Shown here: positions 6,779 to 12,291 of the stretch, piece after piece | How the letters are laid out: each line of letters opens with the position of its first letter | How positions within the stretch are numbered: position 1 is the stretch's first letter | Assembly (NCBI GenBank): GCA_943323725.2 | Contig: CALPIW020000023.1 | Coordinates: 1-12,291 of the forward strand | Length of the DNA: 12,291 bases | Origin: Polynucleobacter meluiroseus | Lineage (GTDB): Bacteria > Verrucomicrobiota > Verrucomicrobiia > Opitutales > UBA953 | Direction of reading: 5' to 3' | The notes under the pieces: generated by a model | Told to the model about the DNA's origin: nothing | The model's database searches: none | Seen by the model: only the letters and a program-made list of their open reading frames with translations | Position numbers and translations under genes: made by a program

Positions 6779-7863
6779 GCGAGGCCGGCGGCGCGGGCGG
6801 CCGTGACATAAGCGGCGAGGTCGCGGTCGCAGAGCTCGGCCGGGGCCGCGCCCGCGTGTCGGTCGCGATACCAGGCGGCGGTCGTCCGGACGGTCTGCGC
6901 GAAAGCCCAGACCGGTTTCCATCCGAGGACCTGGCCGGCCTTGGTCACGTCGAGGTGGAGCAAGCCCGCCTCATGCGGAGCGGCGGGATCGGTGCGGTCT
7001 TCCTGCGCGCCCGGCCACTCGCCGAGGAAAGCGTCGACCAAGGCGCCGACCGGCTGGGCCGATTCGCCGAGCGGTCCGAAATTGAAACCTTCGCGCAAGC
7101 GGTCCGGCGCGGCGGCGAGCCCGGGATGTCGCAGGCAAGCGCCCAGCCAGAGATAACCAGCCAGCGGCTCGAGCACGTGCTGCCAGGGGCGGGTGGCGCG
7201 GCGGTTACGGATGACGGCCGGCCGGCCGGCCTCCAGGGCACGCACGCAGTCCGGGATGATCCGGTCTGCCGAGAAATCTCCGCCGCCGATGACGTTGCCG
7301 GCGCGGCCGGAGGCGAGCGCACCTTCGCCGGAGGCGGGCTGGAACGAGCGACGCCAGGAGGAGACGAGCAGTTCCGTCATCCCCTTCGAGGCGCTGTACG
7401 GATCGTATCCGCCCATCGGCTCGTCTTCGCGATAACCCGCGGAGCGTTCGCGGTTCTCGTAGCACTTGTCGGAGGTGACCACGACGACCGCCGCGCCCGG
7501 GGCTTCGGCGCGGACCGCGTCGAGCAGGTGCGCAGTGCCCATGACGTTCGTCTCGATGGTCTCGACCGGGATCTGGTAGGAAAGCCTCACCAACGGCTGC
7601 GCGGCCAGGTGCAGGACGAAGTCCGGCTGGAAAGCACGTACGGCGGAACGGAGCGCCTCGCGGTCGCGGACGTCGGCGAACTCGGAGCGGCAACGTCGGC
7701 CGATCTCCAGCCAGTCATGGAGCGGCTGGTCGGACTGCGGAGCCAGCGCGAAGCCACGGACCTCGGCGCCAAGGGCGAGCAGCCAATGGGCGAGCCAGGC
7801 TCCCTTGAAACCGGTCTGACCCGTCAGGAGGACGCGCTTCCCTTTGTAAGCTCCGCCGAACAT
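6766..7863 (-). CDS. rfbG: CDP-glucose 4,6-dehydratase
   Basis: Converts CDP-D-glucose to CDP-4-keto-6-deoxy-D-glucose, the branch point for CDP-linked 6-deoxy and 3,6-dideoxy sugars. The protein is 365 aa, the family's usual size. Visible motifs: YKGKRVLLTGQTGFKGAWL (6-24) with the NAD-binding TGxxGxxG; LHLAAQPLVR (84-93); VVTSDKCYEN (128-137), very characteristic of this dehydratase; YSASK (156-160), the catalytic YxxxK; AGNVIGGGDF (188-197); and RPWQHVLEPLAGYL (225-238), which separates it from dTDP- and GDP-sugar dehydratases. The start is the ATG at 7863, sharing its A with the TGA stop of rfbF (TGATG). A GGAAG sequence (7873-7877 on the minus strand) lies about 8 nt upstream inside rfbF; an in-frame TTG at 7878 is a less likely start. 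This arrangement implies translational coupling. Also named ddhB. Confidence 0.94.
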   Translation of the reverse strand: MFGGAYKGKRVLLTGQTGFKGAWLAHWLLALGAEVRGFALAPQSDQPLHDWLEIGRRCRSEFADVRDREALRSAVRAFQPDFVLHLAAQPLVRLSYQIPVETIETNVMGTAHLLDAVRAEAPGAAVVVVTSDKCYENRERSAGYREDEPMGGYDPYSASKGMTELLVSSWRRSFQPASGEGALASGRAGNVIGGGDFSADRIIPDCVRALEAGRPAVIRNRRATRPWQHVLEPLAGYLWLGACLRHPGLAAAPDRLREGFNFGPLGESAQPVGALVDAFLGEWPGAQEDRTDPAAPHEAGLLHLDVTKAGQVLGWKPVWAFAQTVRTTAAWYRDRHAGAAPAELCDRDLAAYVTAARAAGLAWTR

Positions 7864-7865
7864 CA
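7861..7865 (-). promoter_or_regulatory. TGATG stop/start overlap coupling rfbF to rfbG
   Basis: Read on the minus strand, the TGA stop of rfbF (7865-7863) and the ATG of rfbG (7863-7861) share one base. Together with GGAAG at 7877-7873, this is a typical translational-coupling junction that keeps the two sequential CDP-glucose enzymes in step. Confidence 0.8.
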
Positions 7866-8630
7866 CCACTTCTTCCAAGGCGCGCGGCCGGAAGCCCAGA
7901 GTTCTTCCAGGAGGTTCTTCTCGCGGAGGGTATCCATCGGCTGCCAGAAGCCGCGATGGAGGTAGGCCGAGAGCTGCCCGCGGGCCGCGAGGGCCTCCAG
8001 CGGGCCGCGTTCCCAGACGCAGTCGTCGCCCGTGATGAGGTCGAGCACCGAGGGTTCGAGCACGAAGAAGCCGCCGTTGATGAAAGCCCCGTCGCCGGCG
8101 GGCTTCTCCTTGAAGGAGCGGACCGCGCCTTGCTCGATCTCCAGCGCGCCGTAGCGGCCGGGCGGCTGCACGGCGGTGACCGTGGCCTGTCGGGCCTGCT
8201 GACGGTGGAACGCGAGGGTCGCCGCGATGTCGACGTCACCGACGCCGTCGCCGTAGGTCAGGAAGAAGGTGCCTTTGAGATGCTCGCGGACCCGGCCGAG
8301 GCGGCCGCCCGTCTGGGTCTTCTCGCCCGTGTCGACGAGGGTGACCTTCCAGGGCTCGGCGTTCCGCTGATGGACCTCCATCGTGTTCTTCGCCATGTCG
8401 AACGTGACGTCCGACATGTGCAGGAAGTAATTGGCGAAGTATTCCTTGATGACGTAGCCCTTGAAGCCGCAGCAGATGACGAAATCCGTCACGCCGTGGG
8501 ACGCATAGATCTTCATCACATGCCAGAGCAGCGGCTTGCCGCCGACTTCGACCATCGGCTTCGGACGCAGCACGGTCTCTTCGCTGAGCCGGGTACCCAG
8601 GCCGCCTGCCAGGATGACGGCCTTCGGCAT
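7863..8630 (-). CDS. rfbF: Glucose-1-phosphate cytidylyltransferase
   Basis: Makes CDP-glucose from CTP and glucose-1-phosphate, the first committed step of the CDP-sugar branch. With the start at 8630 it is 255 aa, close to the usual 257. Nucleotidyltransferase motifs: AVILAGGLGTRLSEET (4-19), RPKPMVEVGGKPLLWH (22-37) with the substrate-contacting Lys, FVICCGFKGYVIKEYF, LTYGDGVGDVD (124-134) with the metal-binding Asp, RYGALEIEQG, FKEKP, and FINGGFFV (183-190). GFWQPMDTLREKNLLEELW near the C-terminus is typical of the RfbF branch rather than of RmlA. An in-frame ATG at 8648 would add MPTPSV and cannot be excluded. The open frame runs on to 9431, but that part is the antisense shadow of the GT2 gene. 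First gene of a four-gene minus-strand operon with rfbG, the SDR and the GT-B gene. Also named ddhA. Confidence 0.95.
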   Translation of the reverse strand: MPKAVILAGGLGTRLSEETVLRPKPMVEVGGKPLLWHVMKIYASHGVTDFVICCGFKGYVIKEYFANYFLHMSDVTFDMAKNTMEVHQRNAEPWKVTLVDTGEKTQTGGRLGRVREHLKGTFFLTYGDGVGDVDIAATLAFHRQQARQATVTAVQPPGRYGALEIEQGAVRSFKEKPAGDGAFINGGFFVLEPSVLDLITGDDCVWERGPLEALAARGQLSAYLHRGFWQPMDTLREKNLLEELWASGRAPWKKW

Positions 8631-8655
8631 GACGGAAGGAGTGGGCATACGAGGA

Positions 8656-8684
8656 TTTAAACTCTTGGCCCGTGGGGACTTCAA
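8656..8684 (-). promoter_or_regulatory. Candidate sigma-70-type promoter for the rfbF operon
   Basis: On the minus strand TTGAAG (8684-8679) and TTTAAA (8661-8656) are separated by exactly 17 bp. Each matches 4 of 6 consensus positions, in one of the few A+T-rich spots nearby. A start site 7-8 nt downstream would fall at about 8648, at the upstream ATG. The transcript would then be leaderless if 8648 is used, or carry an 18-nt leader if 8630 is used. Prediction by eye only. Confidence 0.35.
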
Positions 8685-8765
8685 GCGCAGATGCGCAGAC
8701 GGCCTCTGGCGTATGCGCCGAAAAGAAGTTGCCCCATAAGTTATCTGCCGCATCTTGCCCCGGTC

Positions 8766-9713
8766 TTGAGTTTGCCGACCATCAGCGTGGTTCTCCCGAC
8801 CTTCAACTGCCTCCCTCTGATGGCAAGGCACCTTGATGCCATGGAGCAGTGGATCGACTTGGCGCATGAAGTCGTCGTCGTAGACAGCCGCTCGACGGAT
8901 GGGACGCTTGCGCTCATCCGCCGCCGCCTCCGCCACCCGAACATTCGTATCATCGAGCGCGACCGTGGGCTCTACGCGTCCTGGAACGAAGGCATCGCCG
9001 CCACGACCGGCGACTGGGTCTACGTCAGCACCGCCGGCGACACCATCGAGCGGGCGCAGCTGGTCCGCCTGCGCGACTGCGGCGAAGCTTCGCAGGCTGA
9101 TGTCGTCGTCAGCCCTTGCGGATTCGTCGATGAAGCCGGGCAGATCCTGCCGGCCAAGGCGCGCCGGAATCCGCGCATCCATGAGGAAATGGGCGGTCGT
9201 GGTCCCGTCCTCTTGCCCCCTCCGGTCGTGAGGCATCTCGCTTTCCGTTCCGCTGGCACCCACGCCCTGCTCGGCAGTTGCGCCAGCGACCTTTTCCGCG
9301 GGGATTTCCTGCGGGCCAGGCCCTTCCCGCGCGACTACGGCACGCACGGCGACACCGCCTGGACGCTGCGTCACGCCCATGAGATGCGTCTGTGCGTCGT
9401 GCCCGAAGTCGGCTCGACGTTCTGCATCCACGCGAAAGAAACCGTGGAGCCGAAAAGCGTGCTAATGCGCACGCTGGACCGGATGTTCGAAACCGAGATC
9501 AGGCCCGGCGGTTCCGGGGCGGGCGACGAGCTCGCGCTGAAGGTGCGCCGGCTGATGCGTCAGCGCCGGGAGGCATGGCGCGAGCACCGGTCTATGCTCG
9601 GCTGGATGAGCGCCAACCTGCGATACCTGCCCTTACGGGTGATCTACGGCGTCCGAGAAAAGCAATCATGGTCACGATTGCGCCTCCTGGCCGACGTGCT
9701 CCCGCGCGCCTAG
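8766..9713 (+). CDS. GT2 family glycosyltransferase
   Basis: Predicted inverting glycosyltransferase of family GT2 (GT-A fold), 315 aa from a TTG start at 8766. N-terminal blocks: LPTISVVLPTFNCLP (3-17), EVVVVDSRSTDGTL (35-48) with the nucleotide-binding DxxSxDGT pattern, GLYASWNEGIAATTGDW (68-84), and VYVSTAGDTI (85-94), where AGD takes the place of the common DXD, as in WcaE-like enzymes. DYGTHGDTAW (190-199) probably provides the catalytic acidic residue. Start choice: the longest frame begins at ATG 8691, but its first 25 codons include AGA, ATA and two AGT, which are rare in this window, and encode an Arg/Pro-rich leader unlike the family. TTG 8766 or 8772 gives a standard N-terminus. 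No start has a clear Shine-Dalgarno site. The gene is alone on the + strand, divergent from rfbF, and ends 1 nt before the stop of the opposing HlpA-like gene. Donor and acceptor are unknown. Confidence 0.82.
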   Translation: MSLPTISVVLPTFNCLPLMARHLDAMEQWIDLAHEVVVVDSRSTDGTLALIRRRLRHPNIRIIERDRGLYASWNEGIAATTGDWVYVSTAGDTIERAQLVRLRDCGEASQADVVVSPCGFVDEAGQILPAKARRNPRIHEEMGGRGPVLLPPPVVRHLAFRSAGTHALLGSCASDLFRGDFLRARPFPRDYGTHGDTAWTLRHAHEMRLCVVPEVGSTFCIHAKETVEPKSVLMRTLDRMFETEIRPGGSGAGDELALKVRRLMRQRREAWREHRSMLGWMSANLRYLPLRVIYGVREKQSWSRLRLLADVLPRA

Positions 9714-9714
9714 C

Positions 9715-10641
9715 TCAGGCCTCGCTTGGAAACACGCGCCTCCGCAGCAAACGGACGTACTTGATGAGCATGCGGTAGAATTTGCCGCAGCCACCATGGG
9801 CGACGGCCTGAAAATAGCGGTCATAGCCGGCATGCGGGGCAAGCGGCGGCAATTCGGCCCAAGTCTCGGTGACATCGAATGCCGCATGCGGCACCCACCA
9901 CGGGCGACGACTTTCGCTGAAATGCGTGCCTGATCCGTCGAAGCCGATGTTCAGCACGAGGTTGTCGTCCGGGATGACAGTCAGCATGTCCTTGCGCAGA
10001 AGGTGCAGCATGAACTGATAATCCCAGGCGTGGACGTCATTGCCGCGCAGCCCGTCGACCGCCGCAGTCAGATTACGGACGGTCTTGCGATGGAAGTGCT
10101 TCGTCCAAGCCTCGTCCGCTGAGACCTGGGCTGGACGGATATCATAGCCATCCCAGGCGCGGCGCCAGGTCGCCCAGCCCCAGCAGGAGGGAATCCGGCT
10201 GAAGCCATAGGACGCGCCCAGCGAGACCGGCGGGGCCATTTTAGAGCCGCCAATCAATCCGACCCTGGGCTCCAAGCGATAGCGATCCAGCATCACGGCT
10301 GCGAAACGGAAGAAGGCCGGCTGCGGCACGCAGTCATCCTCAAGGATGATGCCTTCGCCGGCAGCGGAAAGGAACCAGTCGATCGCGCCAGCAGGACCAT
10401 GGCCGCAGCCGACGTTCTGATCGAGGAAGCGGGTGCTCACCTCGCAAGGCCAATCGACCTCTTGGACCAGCGCCCGGACTTGTTGGACCTTTTCCACCTC
10501 ACCAGTCTTACCCGGCCGAGGCCCGTCGCAGGCGAGATAGAGCCGCGCCGGACGTGCTTCGCGGATGGCCGCGAAGACCTGTCGCGTCTGCGCCGGACGA
10601 TTGAAGGCGATGAGCAGCACGGCGGGCGTGACGAGACTCAT
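9715..10641 (-). CDS. GT-A glycosyltransferase, 'hemolytic protein HlpA-like' family
   Basis: Predicted nucleotide-sugar transferase of 308 aa. Databases often label the family 'hemolytic protein HlpA-like', but the sequence is that of a GT-A glycosyltransferase and nothing in it suggests haemolysis. Motifs: AVLLIAFNRPAQTRQVF (7-23), LYLACDGPRPG (34-44), DQNVGCGHG (74-82), GIILEDDCVPQPAFF (97-111) with the acidic EDD motif, SCWGWATWRRAWDGYD (152-167), AWDYQF (205-210), and NIGFDGSGTHF (231-241), all typical of the family. The ATG at 10641 overlaps the upstream FkbM stop as ATGA. A strong AGGGGGAG ribosome-binding site lies 7 nt before the start, unusually good for this window. The stop is 1 nt from that of the convergent GT2 gene. 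Last gene of the right-hand minus-strand unit. Donor and linkage are not predictable. Confidence 0.82.
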   Translation of the reverse strand: MSLVTPAVLLIAFNRPAQTRQVFAAIREARPARLYLACDGPRPGKTGEVEKVQQVRALVQEVDWPCEVSTRFLDQNVGCGHGPAGAIDWFLSAAGEGIILEDDCVPQPAFFRFAAVMLDRYRLEPRVGLIGGSKMAPPVSLGASYGFSRIPSCWGWATWRRAWDGYDIRPAQVSADEAWTKHFHRKTVRNLTAAVDGLRGNDVHAWDYQFMLHLLRKDMLTVIPDDNLVLNIGFDGSGTHFSESRRPWWVPHAAFDVTETWAELPPLAPHAGYDRYFQAVAHGGCGKFYRMLIKYVRLLRRRVFPSEA

Positions 10642-11429
10642 GCGGAGGCTCCCCCTTTCGCCCGCAGGATGTCGCGCCGGACGTACCAGTCATCGTATTG
10701 CGAGATCTCTTCGTGGACGCGCTCGTAGCCATTGGCGCTCAGGAGCTGGTGCAGAGGGCCCCGGGCTTCGGTATAGGCATGCTCGCAACAGATGACCTTG
10801 AAGGACCAGCGTTTGAAATCGAGCGCGCTCAGGATGGCGAGTTCGCTTCCCTCCGTGTCGATGGACAAGAAATCCGGCTCGGGCGGCGCGCCGTGCTCCG
10901 CGAGCAGGTCGGCGAGGCTGACCGTGGCGACGTCGTAGGTGACGCCGTCCTTCCTCGCCTCCGCGTGCATGTCTCCGTCCGAGTAGGCGGCGATGGTCGA
11001 AAGGACGCGGTTGCTGGCTTCGCGGAAAGCGAGCGTCTCGCCGGTCCGGCTCCAGACGCAGCGATGGTCGATCGTACAGGCGCGTTGGGACCGCAGTTTC
11101 TGCGCGTAGGAACGGGCCGGCTCCGAAAGGATGCCGCTCCAACCGAAATGCTTCTCGAGCAGCCAGGTGTTGCTCAGGCCCCGGCCGTCGGCGGCGCCGA
11201 ATTCGACGAAGAAACCGCCGCGCTTGAAATCCAGGACGCTGAGGGCGAAGAGGTCCTGGCAGATCTGCGATTGGGACTTGCGGAGGACGGAGGCGAGCCG
11301 GGCGCGCTGCGACTCAGGCATGCGCGCCAGGAAGGCCCGGTCCGTGTCGTTGGGCCGATCGAACCGAAACCGCTTCCGGACTGAGTTGCGGAGCTTGGAC
11401 AGGAACCTGGCGAATCTGCTTTCGGTCAT
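10638..11429 (-). CDS. FkbM family SAM-dependent methyltransferase (second copy)
   Basis: Predicted O-methyltransferase of 263 aa, only distantly like the other FkbM gene in this window. After a basic N-terminus (FARFLSKLRNSVRKRFRF), SQSQICQDLFAL (53-64) precedes motif I, GGFFVEFGAADGRGLSNTWL (71-90), the 'FVEFGAxDG' subtype of FkbM. Then come LSEPARSYAQKL (101-112), the acidic strand-2 region, and PDFLSIDTEGSELAIL (185-200), the FkbM signature. No signal peptide or membrane segment is visible. The start at 11429 lies 7 nt after the GT11 stop. The frame is open to 11693, but those 88 residues are Arg/Ser/Pro-rich and are a shadow of the GT11 gene. The stop overlaps the HlpA-like start as ATGA. 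Its neighbours suggest methylation of a glycan sugar; the substrate is unknown. Confidence 0.86.
   Translation of the reverse strand: MTESRFARFLSKLRNSVRKRFRFDRPNDTDRAFLARMPESQRARLASVLRKSQSQICQDLFALSVLDFKRGGFFVEFGAADGRGLSNTWLLEKHFGWSGILSEPARSYAQKLRSQRACTIDHRCVWSRTGETLAFREASNRVLSTIAAYSDGDMHAEARKDGVTYDVATVSLADLLAEHGAPPEPDFLSIDTEGSELAILSALDFKRWSFKVICCEHAYTEARGPLHQLLSANGYERVHEEISQYDDWYVRRDILRAKGGASA
10649..10656 (-). promoter_or_regulatory. Strong ribosome-binding site of the HlpA-like GT gene
   Basis: The minus strand reads AGGGGGAG, then CCTCCGC, then ATG (10641), a near-consensus Shine-Dalgarno at 7-nt spacing within the 3' end of the preceding FkbM gene. Most other starts in the window lack such a site, so it supports this start and suggests independent re-initiation at the ATGA overlap. 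Confidence 0.6.
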
Positions 11430-11436
11430 GATGTGT

Positions 11437-12291
11437 TCAGTCTTGCTCGATGAAGCGCCGATGGACCTCGGGCGCCGGGGCGTGACGTAACAGCACAGGG
11501 GCGTCCCACGGGTCGAACGCCACCAGGGCCTCCTGCTGGGCGCAAGGCCGGGCGAAACCGGTCGCATGCTCGTTGAGCATGGCCGCCATGAACGAGAACG
11601 AGCTGTTGGCGGCCAGGACGTAATCCGCCTGCGTGAGGACGTAGAAGTCGAGATACGCGGCGACTTCGCCCTTCCCTCCGAGATGGGTGGCATCCGCGGT
11701 CTGATATCCGGCGAACCGCCTGAGGTATGGAGCCGGCGTTTCCGAGCATACGTAGATCAGCCACTCCGCAGGGTCGAAACCGCTATGGCGAAGCCAAGCC
11801 TCATACCAAGCGCAAGGCGCGCGGAAAAAATGCGCGTACCCGTAATCCCCGCGGCGCAGGTGCACCGCGAGGATGCGCGGGCGGCGGGCGCGGAGCTTGG
11901 CCAGCCGCTGGCCGGCGGCCTGCGCGAACTCGGGCACGAATCGGAATAGGTCGCGGATGAACGCGCGGTCCGGGGCGAGGTCCGCCGTATGGCCCATGAA
12001 GTAACCCCAGTAGTCTTGCGAGGAGAAGCGCGGAGAGGGCTCGCGGAAATGGCGTGTCCACTCGCACCCCTTGAACGCCTCGTCGGCGCTCAGCTGATCG
12101 ACCGGCTCCCTCCATACCGGCATAGAGAGCACCGGGGCGGGCTCGTCGCAACCGAAGAGCTCACGTCCGACCCAGGAGGGGGTCTGGACGAGCGCGCCCT
12201 GCCGACGGGCGACCAACCGCAAGAACATATACTGGAAGAGCTGGTTGGCGAAGCGGCCATTCTGACCGAAGGTGCTCATCGTGACGACGGG
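11437..12291 (-). CDS. GT11 alpha-1,2-fucosyltransferase-like protein (5' end probably outside window)
   Basis: Predicted fucosyltransferase of family GT11 (GT-B fold). Counted from the internal ATG at 12279, the blocks are GQNGRFANQLFQYMFLR (5-21), the N-terminal 'GxxGNQLFQYA'-type motif with Phe-Ala replacing the usual Leu-Gly; AVHLRRGDYG (138-147), the HxRRGDY donor-binding motif shared by alpha-1,2- and alpha-1,6-fucosyltransferases; and DFYVLTQADY plus AANSSFSFMAAMLN (211-236), the C-terminal 'SSFSWWxAxL' type block. In-frame codons before the ATG read Pro-Val-Val-Thr with no stop. A short beta strand before this glycine motif is normal for the family, so the real start probably lies just beyond base 12291; 280 aa is therefore a minimum. 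It leads a minus-strand unit with the FkbM and HlpA-like genes, whose promoter is outside the window. Fucose as donor is a family inference. Confidence 0.84.
   Translation of the reverse strand, partial: PVVTMSTFGQNGRFANQLFQYMFLRLVARRQGALVQTPSWVGRELFGCDEPAPVLSMPVWREPVDQLSADEAFKGCEWTRHFREPSPRFSSQDYWGYFMGHTADLAPDRAFIRDLFRFVPEFAQAAGQRLAKLRARRPRILAVHLRRGDYGYAHFFRAPCAWYEAWLRHSGFDPAEWLIYVCSETPAPYLRRFAGYQTADATHLGGKGEVAAYLDFYVLTQADYVLAANSSFSFMAAMLNEHATGFARPCAQQEALVAFDPWDAPVLLRHAPAPEVHRRFIEQD

Noticed and set aside
6779..6922. 48-residue N-terminal extension of the SDR gene
   Set aside because: Arg/Pro-rich, overlaps the rfbG 3' end out of frame, and pushes the NAD-binding loop too far from the N-terminus.
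6856..7965. 369-aa + strand open frame opposite rfbG, followed by a 234-aa frame (7956-8660) opposite rfbF
   Set aside because: Both are mirror frames created by the strong third-position G/C bias of real genes on the other strand. They are Arg/Gly/Asp-rich without recognisable domains, while the minus-strand products carry all motifs of known enzymes.
8631..9431. Long N-terminal extension of rfbF (frame open to 9431, 522 aa in total)
   Set aside because: The extra residues lie wholly antisense to the GT2 gene, match no nucleotidyltransferase N-terminus, and RfbF at 255 aa already has the expected family length.
9715..10641. Haemolysin function for the 'HlpA-like' gene
   Set aside because: The sequence has GT-A acidic and acceptor motifs and lacks any secretion signal or pore-forming feature; the database label is misleading.
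11430..11693. 88-residue N-terminal extension of the second FkbM gene
   Set aside because: Low-complexity Ser/Arg/Pro sequence lying inside the GT11 coding region; start 11429, 7 nt after the GT11 stop, is far more plausible.
1..12291. Mobile elements, CRISPR, tRNA/rRNA, prophage or defence genes
   Set aside because: No transposase, integrase, regular repeat array, tRNA-like fold or defence-protein motif was found on either strand; base composition is broadly even across the window.

Overview
This is a G+C-rich bacterial chromosome segment of about 12.3 kb. It joins the 3' part of a housekeeping replication gene (dnaE) to a dense cluster for surface polysaccharide or LPS/O-antigen assembly. 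I cannot identify the organism firmly. The coding style (C/G-ending codons, few Shine-Dalgarno sites) and the DnaE sequence would fit a Verrucomicrobiota-like (Opitutia) bacterium, but that is only an impression. No rRNA, tRNA, CRISPR array, insertion sequence, integrase or attachment site was seen.

Layout. 1-2100 (+) is dnaE without its 5' end. 3892-2097 (-) holds an FkbM methyltransferase followed by a GT10 fucosyltransferase-like gene, whose stop overlaps the dnaE stop. 3906-4646 (+) is a lone GT25 glycosyltransferase. 8630-4654 (-) is a four-gene operon: glucose-1-phosphate cytidylyltransferase (rfbF/ddhA), CDP-glucose 4,6-dehydratase (rfbG/ddhB), an SDR-type sugar-nucleotide reductase/epimerase, and a GT-B glycosyltransferase. 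8766-9713 (+) is a lone GT2 glycosyltransferase. 12291-9715 (-) holds a GT11 (alpha-1,2-fucosyltransferase-like) gene cut by the window end, a second FkbM methyltransferase, and an 'HlpA-like' GT-A glycosyltransferase. Genes are almost back to back. The longest gene-free stretch is the 135-bp divergent region 8631-8765.

How they may work together (inference). RfbF makes CDP-glucose and RfbG converts it to CDP-4-keto-6-deoxyglucose. The SDR probably reduces or epimerises that intermediate to a finished CDP-6-deoxyhexose. Six glycosyltransferases (GT10, GT25, GT-B/GT4-like, GT2, HlpA-like, GT11) would build a branched, 6-deoxyhexose- and probably fucose-decorated glycan. Two FkbM enzymes would O-methylate sugars in it. 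GDP-fucose synthesis, flippase/polymerase and ligase genes are not in the window, so the locus continues beyond its right edge or draws on genes elsewhere.

The most unusual points are: the GT10 + GT11 + GT25 combination, which is the enzyme-family set that builds Lewis-type antigens in Helicobacter; the CDP-sugar branch with no C3-deoxygenase in view; the alternating-strand layout with overlapping or touching gene ends; and a run of three tight hairpins just past the dnaE stop.
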